From Burkholderiales bacterium (GTDB lineage Bacteria > Pseudomonadota > Gammaproteobacteria > Burkholderiales > Casimicrobiaceae), in the NCBI GenBank assembly GCA_016790165.1, contig JAEUPL010000009.1, positions 47,350-111,349 on the forward strand: a stretch of DNA of 64,000 nucleotides, given 5' to 3'. The notes under the pieces were generated by a model, which was not told the DNA's origin, did no database searches, and worked only from the letters and a program-made list of their open reading frames with translations. The translations under genes and the position numbers were made by a program. Shown one piece after another: positions 1 through 7,742 of this stretch; position 1 is the stretch's first letter; the number at the start of each line of letters is the position of its first letter.

Positions 1-1410
1 GAGCCACTAGCTGTCGAGACGCCTCCCGTCGCTTCTTCCGTTGCGGCGCCTTCCGCGTCGCCGTCCGGCGGTGATCCGTTTGCGGACTTGCTGTCAGGCA
101 TCGGAAGTGCCGCGCCGACATCGGCTGCCCCTCCTGCCGGCGGTAGACCTCCGGTCCTTGGACTCCCAGCGGCAACCTCAGCCGATCCGTTCGCCTCGCT
201 TCTGATGCCCGGTGGCGGTACGCCGATTTCAGCGCCCGTTGCGTTTGCCGCGACCCCGGTGGCTCCGCCGCCGCCGACGCCAAGCGTGATTCCCGACGAT
301 TTCAACCCATTCGAACTACCGACAGTTACGTCGCGCAATACTTCCGATCCGCTTGCCGGCTTGACCGGTACGGCACCCATCGGTCTGTCCGATACTGGCA
401 CAGGCGGTGGGTTGCACGCCGCGCCAAGCATTGACTCTCTCTTTGCGACGCCGGCACCCGCGGCGGTCGATGCGTTGTTGGCGCCCTCAGCGGCCGGCCA
501 CGGACAGGCTGATGGTTGGGGCGGACTATTGCAGGCTGACGCAAACAGCGACCCGCTCGCGTTGTTTGACGCGCCTGCGCCCGCTCCGGCGTTGCAGCCT
601 ATGCGCGATACGACGCCGGAAATTGGCTCCGCGTTCGTCCCACCAGTGGCTGCGCCCCTGGCGCGTCCGGCGGTATCCGCCCCCACGCCCACGGCGACCG
701 CTTCACGGCCAATGGCCGACCCGTTCGCCCTACCGCAGCATTCATCGGCGCCTCGCTCTGCCACCGCACCGCCGGCAGCCAGTCAGGACGCGCTGACCGA
801 AGCCTTTCTGAAGGGGGCGGGTTTGACGCCGTCGGCCTTGCCACAGGGACTGACACCTGAAGTGATGCAACTGGTCGGGAGCGTTTTGCGGAGCGCGACA
901 GCCGGTGCGGTGGACATGTTGGCGGCGCGCGCGGCGACAAAGCGTGAGGTTCAGGCGAGTGTCACGATTATTTCGGTGCAAGCGAACAACCCGCTCAAGT
1001 TTCTGCCCAACGCAGACGCGGCGTTGATGCAGTTGCTTGGCAAGAAGATGCCGGGGTTCATGCGCGCCGACGTTGCGATGCGCGATGCATTTGACGACCT
1101 GCGGGCGCACGAAGTGGGCGTCATCGCGGGGACGAGGGCAGCGCTGACTGAGGTGTTGGGCAAATTTAGCCCAGACATTTTGGGTGACAAGCTAACTCGC
1201 GGGTCGGTGCTCGAGTCGTTGCTGCCGTCGGCGCGCAAGGCGAAGCTCTGGGACACATACCTTGACCGGTACCAGCAGATTCGCCGCGAGGCAGAGGATG
1301 ATTTCCAGAGCATCTTCGGCCGGGCGTTTGTGCAGGCGTATGAACGCGAAACGGCAAGAATCAAGGGCGATACCAGCGGCGATACCGGGAAGTCGAGCGG
1401 AGGAACGTAA
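1..1410 (+). CDS. tagH: T6SS FHA-domain protein TagH, C-terminal part (5' end outside window)
   Basis: The frame is open from base 1, so the gene starts left of the window. A TTG at 88 could serve as an internal start but is unlikely to be the true one. The visible part is a long Pro/Ala/Ser-rich linker with repeated DPFA-type motifs (to about position 780), then a helical C-terminal domain. That domain, including the segment NNPLKFLPNADAAL and the ending DDFQSIFGRAFVQAYE, matches the TagH/ImpI C-terminal family. The phosphothreonine-binding FHA domain expected at the N-terminus is not visible. In characterised T6SSs this protein (Fha1) is the substrate of the PpkA kinase and promotes assembly. 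The stop lies three bases before the phosphatase gene, so the two are probably co-transcribed. Confidence 0.85.
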   Translation, partial: EPLAVETPPVASSVAAPSASPSGGDPFADLLSGIGSAAPTSAAPPAGGRPPVLGLPAATSADPFASLLMPGGGTPISAPVAFAATPVAPPPPTPSVIPDDFNPFELPTVTSRNTSDPLAGLTGTAPIGLSDTGTGGGLHAAPSIDSLFATPAPAAVDALLAPSAAGHGQADGWGGLLQADANSDPLALFDAPAPAPALQPMRDTTPEIGSAFVPPVAAPLARPAVSAPTPTATASRPMADPFALPQHSSAPRSATAPPAASQDALTEAFLKGAGLTPSALPQGLTPEVMQLVGSVLRSATAGAVDMLAARAATKREVQASVTIISVQANNPLKFLPNADAALMQLLGKKMPGFMRADVAMRDAFDDLRAHEVGVIAGTRAALTEVLGKFSPDILGDKLTRGSVLESLLPSARKAKLWDTYLDRYQQIRREAEDDFQSIFGRAFVQAYERETARIKGDTSGDTGKSSGGT

Positions 1411-1413
1411 GGC

Positions 1414-2235
1414 ATGAGCGGCGACAACATCAAGCTGGAATCGGCCAGTTTTTCTCATGACGGGGGACGCGACTACAACGAGGATGCCGTTGGGGAAGCG
1501 GACGCGTTTGGCGCGGTGCGGCTCTACTTGCTGGCGGATGGCGCCGGCGGTCAGGGCGGTGGCGACGTCGCATCGCAAACGGCGATCGCTGCGGCCCGGC
1601 TCGAATTCATGCGATTGCCGGCGTTCAATGTTGAAACGCTCGTTCGTTGTGTGCGCGCCGCCGACACTGCCGTACGGACAAAGCAGGCCGAGGACACCAG
1701 ATTGTCGAAGATGGCGTCTACCTTCGTTGCCTTTCTGGTCGATTATCGGCAGGGCCTGGCGCTGCTCGCCAATCTGGGCGACTCGCGGTGCTACGTCTTC
1801 CGGGACGGACGGATCATTGCGCAGTCGTACGACCACAGTCTCGTGCAGCGATTCGTTGATGCGGGCCTCTATCCGCTGGAGAAGTTGCGCGCGCATCCTA
1901 AGCGCAATGTGCTCTATGCGTCGTTGGGAGCTAACGAGGAGGCGGTCGAGCCTCATGTCAGCGAGGCGCCATTCTCGCTGCGGCCAGGCGATGGGGTTTT
2001 GCTGTGCAGCGATGGTGTCTGGGAGCTCGTTGACGAGGCGACGTTGAGCAAGCTACACCGCATGAGCGGCAGTGTTGGCGAGTGGCGCGACCTGCTCGCC
2101 TCCGCGGTTCGCGGGCGGATGGCGCCTGGCCACGACAACTTTAGCGCGCTGCTGGTGCGCTGTGTTCCGGCCATAGAAGACATGAGCGAAGACGACCAAA
2201 AGACGTTGCCACCAACTTTTTCGCACGCCCGGTGA
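1414..2235 (+). CDS. pppA: PP2C-family Ser/Thr protein phosphatase of the T6SS (PppA type)
   Basis: A 273-aa PP2C phosphatase. Visible metal-binding motifs are RDYNEDA near residue 20, LLADGAGGQGGG near 38-50, the GDSR segment near 127 and GHDNFSALLV near the C-terminus. There is no membrane segment, so it is cytosolic. In other T6SSs PppA removes the phosphate that PpkA places on the FHA protein and so switches secretion off. Here it sits directly after tagH, while the kinase is 13 kb downstream on the other strand. The ATG follows the tagH stop by three bases. The assignment to T6SS control rests on context plus family. Confidence 0.9.
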   Translation: MSGDNIKLESASFSHDGGRDYNEDAVGEADAFGAVRLYLLADGAGGQGGGDVASQTAIAAARLEFMRLPAFNVETLVRCVRAADTAVRTKQAEDTRLSKMASTFVAFLVDYRQGLALLANLGDSRCYVFRDGRIIAQSYDHSLVQRFVDAGLYPLEKLRAHPKRNVLYASLGANEEAVEPHVSEAPFSLRPGDGVLLCSDGVWELVDEATLSKLHRMSGSVGEWRDLLASAVRGRMAPGHDNFSALLVRCVPAIEDMSEDDQKTLPPTFSHAR

Positions 2236-2316
2236 CATTTTTGTCGCAGGCGTTGCGTCTTTGTCCACACCTTCATGCGATGTAACGACGTGTAACGCGC
2301 CCAGGGGTCGCTGCCC

Positions 2317-2345
2317 TTGAAATCGATCGGCAGCAGTTGTAGCCT
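2317..2345 (+). promoter_or_regulatory. Weak candidate promoter for the tssA-tssG transcription unit
   Basis: The 185-base gap before tssA is the first real break in the cluster. It contains TTGAAA (2317-2322), then 17 bases, then TAGCCT (2340-2345). The -35 match is fair and the -10 match is poor (3 of 6). A tandem TGTAACG repeat lies upstream at 2281-2297. No promoter has been demonstrated. Confidence 0.25.
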
Positions 2346-2420
2346 TAGACGGCATTGGGTCGCGTGAGGCGATCACCGATTGCAAGGCCTTCAGAAGAGT
2401 GATTAGGTTCCGAGGTAGAC

Positions 2421-3449
2421 GTGACTGACTTTGATCGATTCGCAGAGCCGTTGGACGGGGAGAGTCCCTGTGGGCCGGATTGCGAGTACGAGAACGACTT
2501 TATCGCCCTCGCTCAAGCCGTGGTTGGCAAACCCGAACAGCAGTTTGGCGACACCGTCATTCCTGCGGTGCCCCCGGACTGGCCTGAAGTGGACAATTTG
2601 TCGCGGGCATTGCTGCAGCGCACACGCGACTTGCGCGTCGTGGGTTGGCTGGCATTGGCCAATACGCAAATGCGCGGTGCGCCTGCCTTCGCGGCTGGAT
2701 TGCGCCTGATGCTGCAGCTCTGTGAGCGATTCTGGGACGAAGTACACCCGCGCGTGGTAGTCGACGGTGACGACGACCCGTATTTGCGTATGAACGCGAT
2801 CTCGGCGTTTGCGGGCTCTGAGTTTTCAGGGGAAGACCGTTTGATCCAGGCGTTGCGCGGCTCGACCTTAATTAAGCAGCCACTGGTGCTGACTTATCGT
2901 GACGCAGAGTTGACGTTCAGCAAGGCGCCGGAAGCCAAGTACGACCTGCCGCAGGTCGAGTCGATGATTCTCGACGCGATCGCTGCGGGCAACGAGAGTG
3001 TGCTTGCAGTGGTTGAGGCGCTCGAGAACTACGAAAAGCTGCAGACGCTGCTCGACGAAAAAGTCGCATCGGGCGATGCGCCTGACATGGAGCGCTTGCC
3101 GCAAATTCTGAAACCCGTCGCACTGGGTATCCGGCATTTGCAGGCCACCGCGACCGGGGGCGTAAGTGATGCAGAAGCGGACGTGACGTCGGGCGACATA
3201 GCCGTGGGCGGAGCACCAGTGAGTGCGCCTGGTGTTGTCAACAGCCGGGAGGACGCTCGCCGCGCACTGGAGCGGGTGTGCGAATACCTTGAACGGCACG
3301 AACCGAGCAATCCCGCAGCGCTGTTCGCTCGCCGCGCGCAGCGAATGCTCGATATGTCGTTCCTGGACATCATGAGAGAACTGTCCCCGGACTCCATGTC
3401 GCACCTCGAAATGCTTACCGGCGCACCGCGCCAGGATCAGTCGTACTAG
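2421..3449 (+). CDS. tssA: T6SS cap/baseplate-priming protein TssA (ImpA family)
   Basis: A 342-aa ImpA-domain protein. The N-terminal domain begins with the family pattern PLDGESPCGPDCEYENDF and continues through RDLRVVGWLALA. The C-terminal third has the typical EDARRALERVCEYLERHEPSNPAALFARRA region. TssA recruits baseplate parts and primes tube and sheath polymerisation. The start is a GTG, chosen because GAGGT sits five bases upstream and the conserved ImpA region begins at once. It opens the run tssA-tssB-tssC-hcp. Confidence 0.92.
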   Translation: MTDFDRFAEPLDGESPCGPDCEYENDFIALAQAVVGKPEQQFGDTVIPAVPPDWPEVDNLSRALLQRTRDLRVVGWLALANTQMRGAPAFAAGLRLMLQLCERFWDEVHPRVVVDGDDDPYLRMNAISAFAGSEFSGEDRLIQALRGSTLIKQPLVLTYRDAELTFSKAPEAKYDLPQVESMILDAIAAGNESVLAVVEALENYEKLQTLLDEKVASGDAPDMERLPQILKPVALGIRHLQATATGGVSDAEADVTSGDIAVGGAPVSAPGVVNSREDARRALERVCEYLERHEPSNPAALFARRAQRMLDMSFLDIMRELSPDSMSHLEMLTGAPRQDQSY

Positions 3450-3506
3450 TTTCCCTCTCTAATTTTGAAATCAAACCGACCCTAATTCAGCCAAGGAGCA
3501 GCAGCC

Positions 3507-4022
3507 ATGTCAGCCAAGAAGAGTGGACAAAAGTGGATCGCCAAAAATCGTGCGCCGCGCGTGCAGATCGAGTATGACGTTGAGGTCTATGGGTCGGAGA
3601 AGAAGATTCAGCTCCCGTTCGTGATGGGCGTGATGGCGGATCTCTCGGGCAAGTCGGAGGAACCGCTCCCGGATATCGCGGATCGCAAATTCACCGAAAT
3701 CGATTTCGACAATTTTGATGCCCGCATGAAGGCGATCAAGCCGCGCGTCGCCTTCACCGTGCCGAACACACTGACCGGCGAGGGATACATGTCAGTCGAC
3801 GTGAGCTTTGAGAGCATGGACGACTTTTCCCCGGCCGCCGTGGCAAAAAAAGTCGGAGCACTTGGCCAGTTGCTAGAAGCGCGCACGCAACTCCATAACC
3901 TGTTGTCCTACATGGATGGCAAGTCCGGGGCTGAGGAACTGCTATCGAAAGTGCTGCAAGATCCTGCGCTGATGGCCTCACTGTCGTCGGCGCCCAAGCC
4001 CAGCGACACCCCGAGCGCCTGA
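3507..4022 (+). CDS. tssB: T6SS contractile sheath small subunit TssB (VipA/ImpB)
   Basis: At 171 aa it has the normal family length. The conserved N-terminal region APRVQIEYDVEVYG and the stretch LPFVMGVMADLSGK are unmistakable for VipA. TssB and TssC form the contractile sheath around the Hcp tube in the cytoplasm, and ClpV recycles it. An AAGGAG ribosome site precedes the ATG. tssC follows after 33 bases. Confidence 0.97.
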   Translation: MSAKKSGQKWIAKNRAPRVQIEYDVEVYGSEKKIQLPFVMGVMADLSGKSEEPLPDIADRKFTEIDFDNFDARMKAIKPRVAFTVPNTLTGEGYMSVDVSFESMDDFSPAAVAKKVGALGQLLEARTQLHNLLSYMDGKSGAEELLSKVLQDPALMASLSSAPKPSDTPSA

Positions 4023-4055
4023 AGTCCGGCAACCATTTGAACAGAGGAAAAGAAA

Positions 4056-5558
4056 ATGGCAGCAGAATCCCAATCCGCAAGCGGGCTCGCGAGTGTCGAG
4101 TTTCAGGGCAACGAGTTCTCCTCGCTGCTGAACAAGGAGTTTCGACCCAAGACGGACGAGGCGCGCGGCGCGATCGAATCAGCCGTTCAGACCTTGGCGC
4201 AGCAGGCGCTGGCGCACTCGGCAACGATTTCGACCGACGCTTATCGCACGATCGAAGGCCTGATCGCCGCGATTGACAAGAAGATTTCCGATCAGATGAA
4301 CTTGATCCTCCATCACGAGGACTTCCAGAAGCTGGAGGGCACGTGGCGCGGGATGAAATATTTGGTCGACAACTCCGATCCTGACGAAATGCTCAAGATT
4401 CGTGTCTTGAACATCAGCAAGAACGATTTGCGCAAGACCATGCGCCGGTACAAGGGGACGGGGTGGGATCAAAGCCCGATCTTCAAGAAGCTCTACGAAG
4501 AAGAATACGGCCAGTTCGGCGGTGAGCCGTACGGCTGTCTGGTGGGTGACTATCACTTCGACCACAGCGCGCCGGACGTGGAATTGCTCGGAGAAATGGC
4601 CCGTGTCGCGGCCGCTGCCCACGCACCGTTTATTGCAGGTGCGTCGCCTGCGACGTTGCAAATGTCGTCATGGCAGGAACTCGCTAATCCGCGTGACCTG
4701 ACCAAGATTTTCAGTAATACCGAATACGCGGCCTGGCGCGGGCTGCGAGATTCGGACGACTCCAAGTATGTTGGCCTGTGCATGCCTCGCTACCTGTCCC
4801 GCATGCCTTACGGCGCCAAGACCAACCCGGTCGAAGAGTTTGCGTTCGAGGAGGATACTGAGGGAGGGTCGCACGCAAAGTACACGTGGAGTAACTCCGC
4901 ATTTGCCATGGCGGCGAACATCAATCGCTCGTTCAAGGAATTCGGCTGGTGTACCTCGATCCGGGGCGTCGAATCTGGCGGTATCGTGACCGACTTGCCG
5001 GCGCACACCTTTCCGACCGATGACGGTGGCGTGGACATGAAATGCCCGACGGAAATTGCTATTAGCGACCGCCGCGAGGCGGAATTGGCGAAGAACGGCT
5101 TTATGCCGCTTATCCACCGCAAGAATACGGACCTCGCAGCGTTCATCGGCGCGCAATCGTTGAATAAGCCCTCCGAGTACTATGACTCGGATGCAACGGC
5201 CAATGCCAATTTGGCGGCACGGTTGCCCTACATGTTCGCCTGCTGTCGCTTTGCGCACTATCTGAAGTGCATCGTACGTGACAAGATCGGGTCGTTCAAG
5301 GAACGGGAGGACATGCAACGCTGGCTGAACGACTGGATTCTCAATTACGTCGATGGGGCGCCTGAGCATTCGTCGCAGGAAACCAAGGCGCGCAAACCGC
5401 TCGCCGCGGCGGAAGTGGTGGTGGAAGAGGTCGAGGGCAACCCCGGTTACTACACCTCGAAGTTCTTCCTGCGCCCCCACTACCAGTTGGAAGGCCTCAC
5501 GGTGTCGCTGCGTCTGGTGTCAAAGCTGCCATCGGCCAAGGGCGCCGGGGCGAAGTAA
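4056..5558 (+). CDS. tssC: T6SS contractile sheath large subunit TssC (VipB/ImpC)
   Basis: A 500-aa full-length VipB. Recognisable segments are LEGTWRGMKYLVDNS near residue 92, GDYHFDHSAPDVELL near 165, AHAPFIAGASP near 190 and the C-terminal PHYQLEGLTVSLRLVSKLP. It partners TssB to build the sheath whose contraction drives secretion. The ATG is preceded by AGAGGAAAAG. Confidence 0.97.
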   Translation: MAAESQSASGLASVEFQGNEFSSLLNKEFRPKTDEARGAIESAVQTLAQQALAHSATISTDAYRTIEGLIAAIDKKISDQMNLILHHEDFQKLEGTWRGMKYLVDNSDPDEMLKIRVLNISKNDLRKTMRRYKGTGWDQSPIFKKLYEEEYGQFGGEPYGCLVGDYHFDHSAPDVELLGEMARVAAAAHAPFIAGASPATLQMSSWQELANPRDLTKIFSNTEYAAWRGLRDSDDSKYVGLCMPRYLSRMPYGAKTNPVEEFAFEEDTEGGSHAKYTWSNSAFAMAANINRSFKEFGWCTSIRGVESGGIVTDLPAHTFPTDDGGVDMKCPTEIAISDRREAELAKNGFMPLIHRKNTDLAAFIGAQSLNKPSEYYDSDATANANLAARLPYMFACCRFAHYLKCIVRDKIGSFKEREDMQRWLNDWILNYVDGAPEHSSQETKARKPLAAAEVVVEEVEGNPGYYTSKFFLRPHYQLEGLTVSLRLVSKLPSAKGAGAK

Positions 5559-5616
5559 AAAATCTTCAATGCGATGACGCTTTGCGAGCAATCGATGCGT
5601 CTATGAAAGTACGGAA

Positions 5617-5635
5617 GCTCATCGCTGCGATGAGC
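5617..5635 (+). promoter_or_regulatory. 8-bp inverted repeat in the tssC-hcp gap
   Basis: GCTCATCG and CGATGAGC are separated by three bases in the 136-base gap before hcp. No T run follows, so it does not look like an intrinsic terminator. It could be a stabilising leader hairpin for hcp mRNA or a protein-binding site. Confidence 0.35.
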
Positions 5636-5694
5636 GAAACCCGCAGGTCGGATGTCCCTTTCTTCCACATGCACTTTTTATCGGAGCAACAATC

Positions 5695-6186
5695 ATGGCA
5701 AATTCCAGCAACATCTACATGAAACTGAGTGGCATTACTGGCGAGGGTCAGGATGCGGGCCACAAAGACTGGGTCGACATCGATAGCTACTCGCAGGGGC
5801 TGAGCAACGCATCCAGTTCGGGCTACGGCGGTGGCTCGGGTGTCGGTCGGGTTCAGTATGGTGAACTCAATATCGTCTGCCACATGGAGAAGGCGGTCCC
5901 GATCCTCATGCAGTACTGCGCAACCGGTAAGCATATCGATGAGGTGAAACTCGAGGCCTGCAAATCGACCGGTGGCACCAAGATCGAAGCGTATTTCACG
6001 ATCACACTGACCAAAGCGTACGTGTCCAGCGTGAACTTCGGCGGCCACGACAACTCGAAGCCAACGGTCAATATCTCGCTCACCTGCGAAAAGATCAAGA
6101 CCGAGTACAAACCGCAGAAGAGCGACGGCTCGCTCGACGCGGCGATCCCGGCAACGTACGACATCAAGGCCGGTCAGTCGTCGTAA
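5695..6186 (+). CDS. hcp: T6SS tube protein Hcp (TssD)
   Basis: A 163-aa Hcp1-family protein. It starts with the pattern NIYMKLSGITGEGQDAGHKDW and has the glycine-rich loop SSSGYGGGSGVGR, the KAVPILMQYCATGKHIDEV segment and an ending of NISLTCEKIKTEYKPQ. Hcp hexamers stack into the expelled tube and can carry effectors. Expression is probably tuned separately: the gene lies between an inverted repeat at 5617 and a strong terminator-like hairpin at 6215. Confidence 0.97.
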   Translation: MANSSNIYMKLSGITGEGQDAGHKDWVDIDSYSQGLSNASSSGYGGGSGVGRVQYGELNIVCHMEKAVPILMQYCATGKHIDEVKLEACKSTGGTKIEAYFTITLTKAYVSSVNFGGHDNSKPTVNISLTCEKIKTEYKPQKSDGSLDAAIPATYDIKAGQSS

Positions 6187-6214
6187 CAGTCAAGTCCCAG
6201 GACTTTACTGCCAC

Positions 6215-6255
6215 CCGCCGCAGGTCGCTCTGGCGATCTGTGGCGGTTTCGTTTT
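6215..6255 (+). terminator. Rho-independent terminator/attenuator after hcp
   Basis: A 14-bp stem (6215-6228 with 6233-6246, including two G-U pairs) closes a TCTG loop and is followed by TTTCGTTTT. It lies 29 bases after the hcp stop, inside a run of same-strand T6SS genes. It is therefore more likely to be a partial terminator that sets hcp expression above the downstream genes than a complete stop. Confidence 0.75.
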
Positions 6256-6287
6256 CCCCAACCGCTGCATGATCGGAGTTCGGTGCG

Positions 6288-7091
6288 ATGTCATCGTCCA
6301 AGCAACTGGCAACCCTGGATGCCGAACTGGCGGAGCTTCAGGCGGCGATCCGCCGTGATGCGGCGAGTGCCAAGCTCCGCGTACACCTGTTTCAGCTGCT
6401 GTGTGTGATGGGCAACTGGACGCGCGCATTGTCGCAGCTCCAGCTGTGTGGACAGATGGATGTCAAGGCGCTTCCGATGGCGCAGACCTATCGGGAAGCC
6501 ATTCGTTGCGAGTTGTTTCGCGCCGAGGTGTTTGCCGGGCGCCGCACGCCGCAGGTCATGGGCCAGCCCCCCGCCTGGATTGGTTCCCTGATTGATGCCC
6601 TGCGCCACGATGGCGCCGGTCAGTTCGCGACATCGGCTGCGCTGCGGCAAAAGGCGATGGATGAGGCGGCGCCGGTTGCGTTCACAGTCGATGGCCAGAG
6701 GGTGGAGTGGCTCGCTGACGCGGATTCTCGACTCGGTCCCGTGCTGGAGGTCATCGCCAACGGGCAGTACTACTGGCTACCTTTCCAGTCCTGCAAGGGT
6801 GTTTCCATTGAGGCCCCCGTTGACCTCCGTGACAAGGTATGGGCCGCTGCCGAGGTGTTGTTGCCGAACGAGGGGTGCGTCCCAGTGTTGATTCCAGCGC
6901 GTTACGCGGGCACAACGGACTTGACCGGTGCAGAAGGCGACGATCTGCGCCGCGGCCGGCTAACCGAGTGGCGCGAGCCGGCCGAAGGCATGTGGTTTGG
7001 TCTTGGTCAGAGGATGTGGAGCAGTGATGTCGGGGAGCACCCGATTTTCGATACGCGCAAAATACTGCAAGTTGACAGCGCGGCGGCGTAG
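6288..7091 (+). CDS. tagJ: T6SS accessory protein TagJ (ImpE family)
   Basis: A 267-aa ImpE/SciE-type protein. The N-terminus is a helical repeat-like region (DAELAELQAAIRRDAASAKLRVHLFQLLCVMGNW). The C-terminal half has the family pattern VEWLADADSRLGPVLEVIANGQYYWLPF and a final WFGLGQRMW segment. In Pseudomonas the protein binds the N-terminus of the TssB sheath protein and is thought to assist ClpV recruitment. It lies between hcp and tssE, its usual place in Imp-type clusters. Confidence 0.9.
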   Translation: MSSSKQLATLDAELAELQAAIRRDAASAKLRVHLFQLLCVMGNWTRALSQLQLCGQMDVKALPMAQTYREAIRCELFRAEVFAGRRTPQVMGQPPAWIGSLIDALRHDGAGQFATSAALRQKAMDEAAPVAFTVDGQRVEWLADADSRLGPVLEVIANGQYYWLPFQSCKGVSIEAPVDLRDKVWAAAEVLLPNEGCVPVLIPARYAGTTDLTGAEGDDLRRGRLTEWREPAEGMWFGLGQRMWSSDVGEHPIFDTRKILQVDSAAA

Positions 7092-7206
7092 CGTCGAGGG
7101 GCCGGTGGGTTACCTACGCAGAGCCATTTGCCATCGAGCCAGTCACCGCGTGATGGTGACGCGCTAACGCAGACGGGTTGCTATACGTCGAACCGGTCGA
7201 AGAATC

Positions 7207-7740
7207 ATGCAGGAAAAGACGATTTTGCGGTCCGAAGGTGACCGGCTTCAGCCCGCGTTGCTGGATCGACTCGCGGACGACGAGCCGCACAACCGCAAGG
7301 AATTACTACAGAACTCTGTCGTATCCAAAGGGCGTCTCAAGCGTACCGTCTTGCGCGATCTGGGGTGGCTGCTCAATACGACCGCACACCACACGAGCGA
7401 TCAACTGGCACAGCATCCCGAAGTCCGTCGCTCGGTAATTAATTTCGGTGTCCCCGTACTCTCAGGTCAGTACTTCTCCGGCATCGACTGGCGCGAGGTG
7501 GAACGCGGTATCCTCGATGCGATACAGACCTTTGAGCCCAGAATCTTGCCGGACACCCTGAAGGTAACTGCCATATTCGAGGGCGAATCCAAGGGTGCGC
7601 ACAACATCCTGCAGTTCGAGATTCGCGGCGAGCTCTGGTCGATGCCATTTCCGATCGAACTGCTCATCCGATCTGACCTCGATCTTGAAACTGGCCACTT
7701 TACGGTGAAAGATCAACTCGCAACCGGGACGTCGAGCTAG
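7207..7740 (+). CDS. tssE: T6SS baseplate protein TssE (gp25-like)
   Basis: A 177-aa protein with the GPW/gp25 domain. The N-terminus has LQPALLDRLADDEPHN. The centre has RSVINFGVPVLSGQYF followed by IDWREVERGILDAIQTFEPRIL, the conserved gp25 core, and LWSMPFPIELLIRSDLDLETG ends the domain. TssE joins the sheath to the baseplate. tssF begins two bases after its stop, so translation is probably coupled. Confidence 0.95.
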   Translation: MQEKTILRSEGDRLQPALLDRLADDEPHNRKELLQNSVVSKGRLKRTVLRDLGWLLNTTAHHTSDQLAQHPEVRRSVINFGVPVLSGQYFSGIDWREVERGILDAIQTFEPRILPDTLKVTAIFEGESKGAHNILQFEIRGELWSMPFPIELLIRSDLDLETGHFTVKDQLATGTSS

Positions 7741-7742
7741 CC

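Noticed and set aside
7142-7160. GTCACC/GGTGAC inverted repeat between tagJ and tssE
   Set aside because: Only a 6-bp stem with no T run; too weak to call as a terminator or operator.
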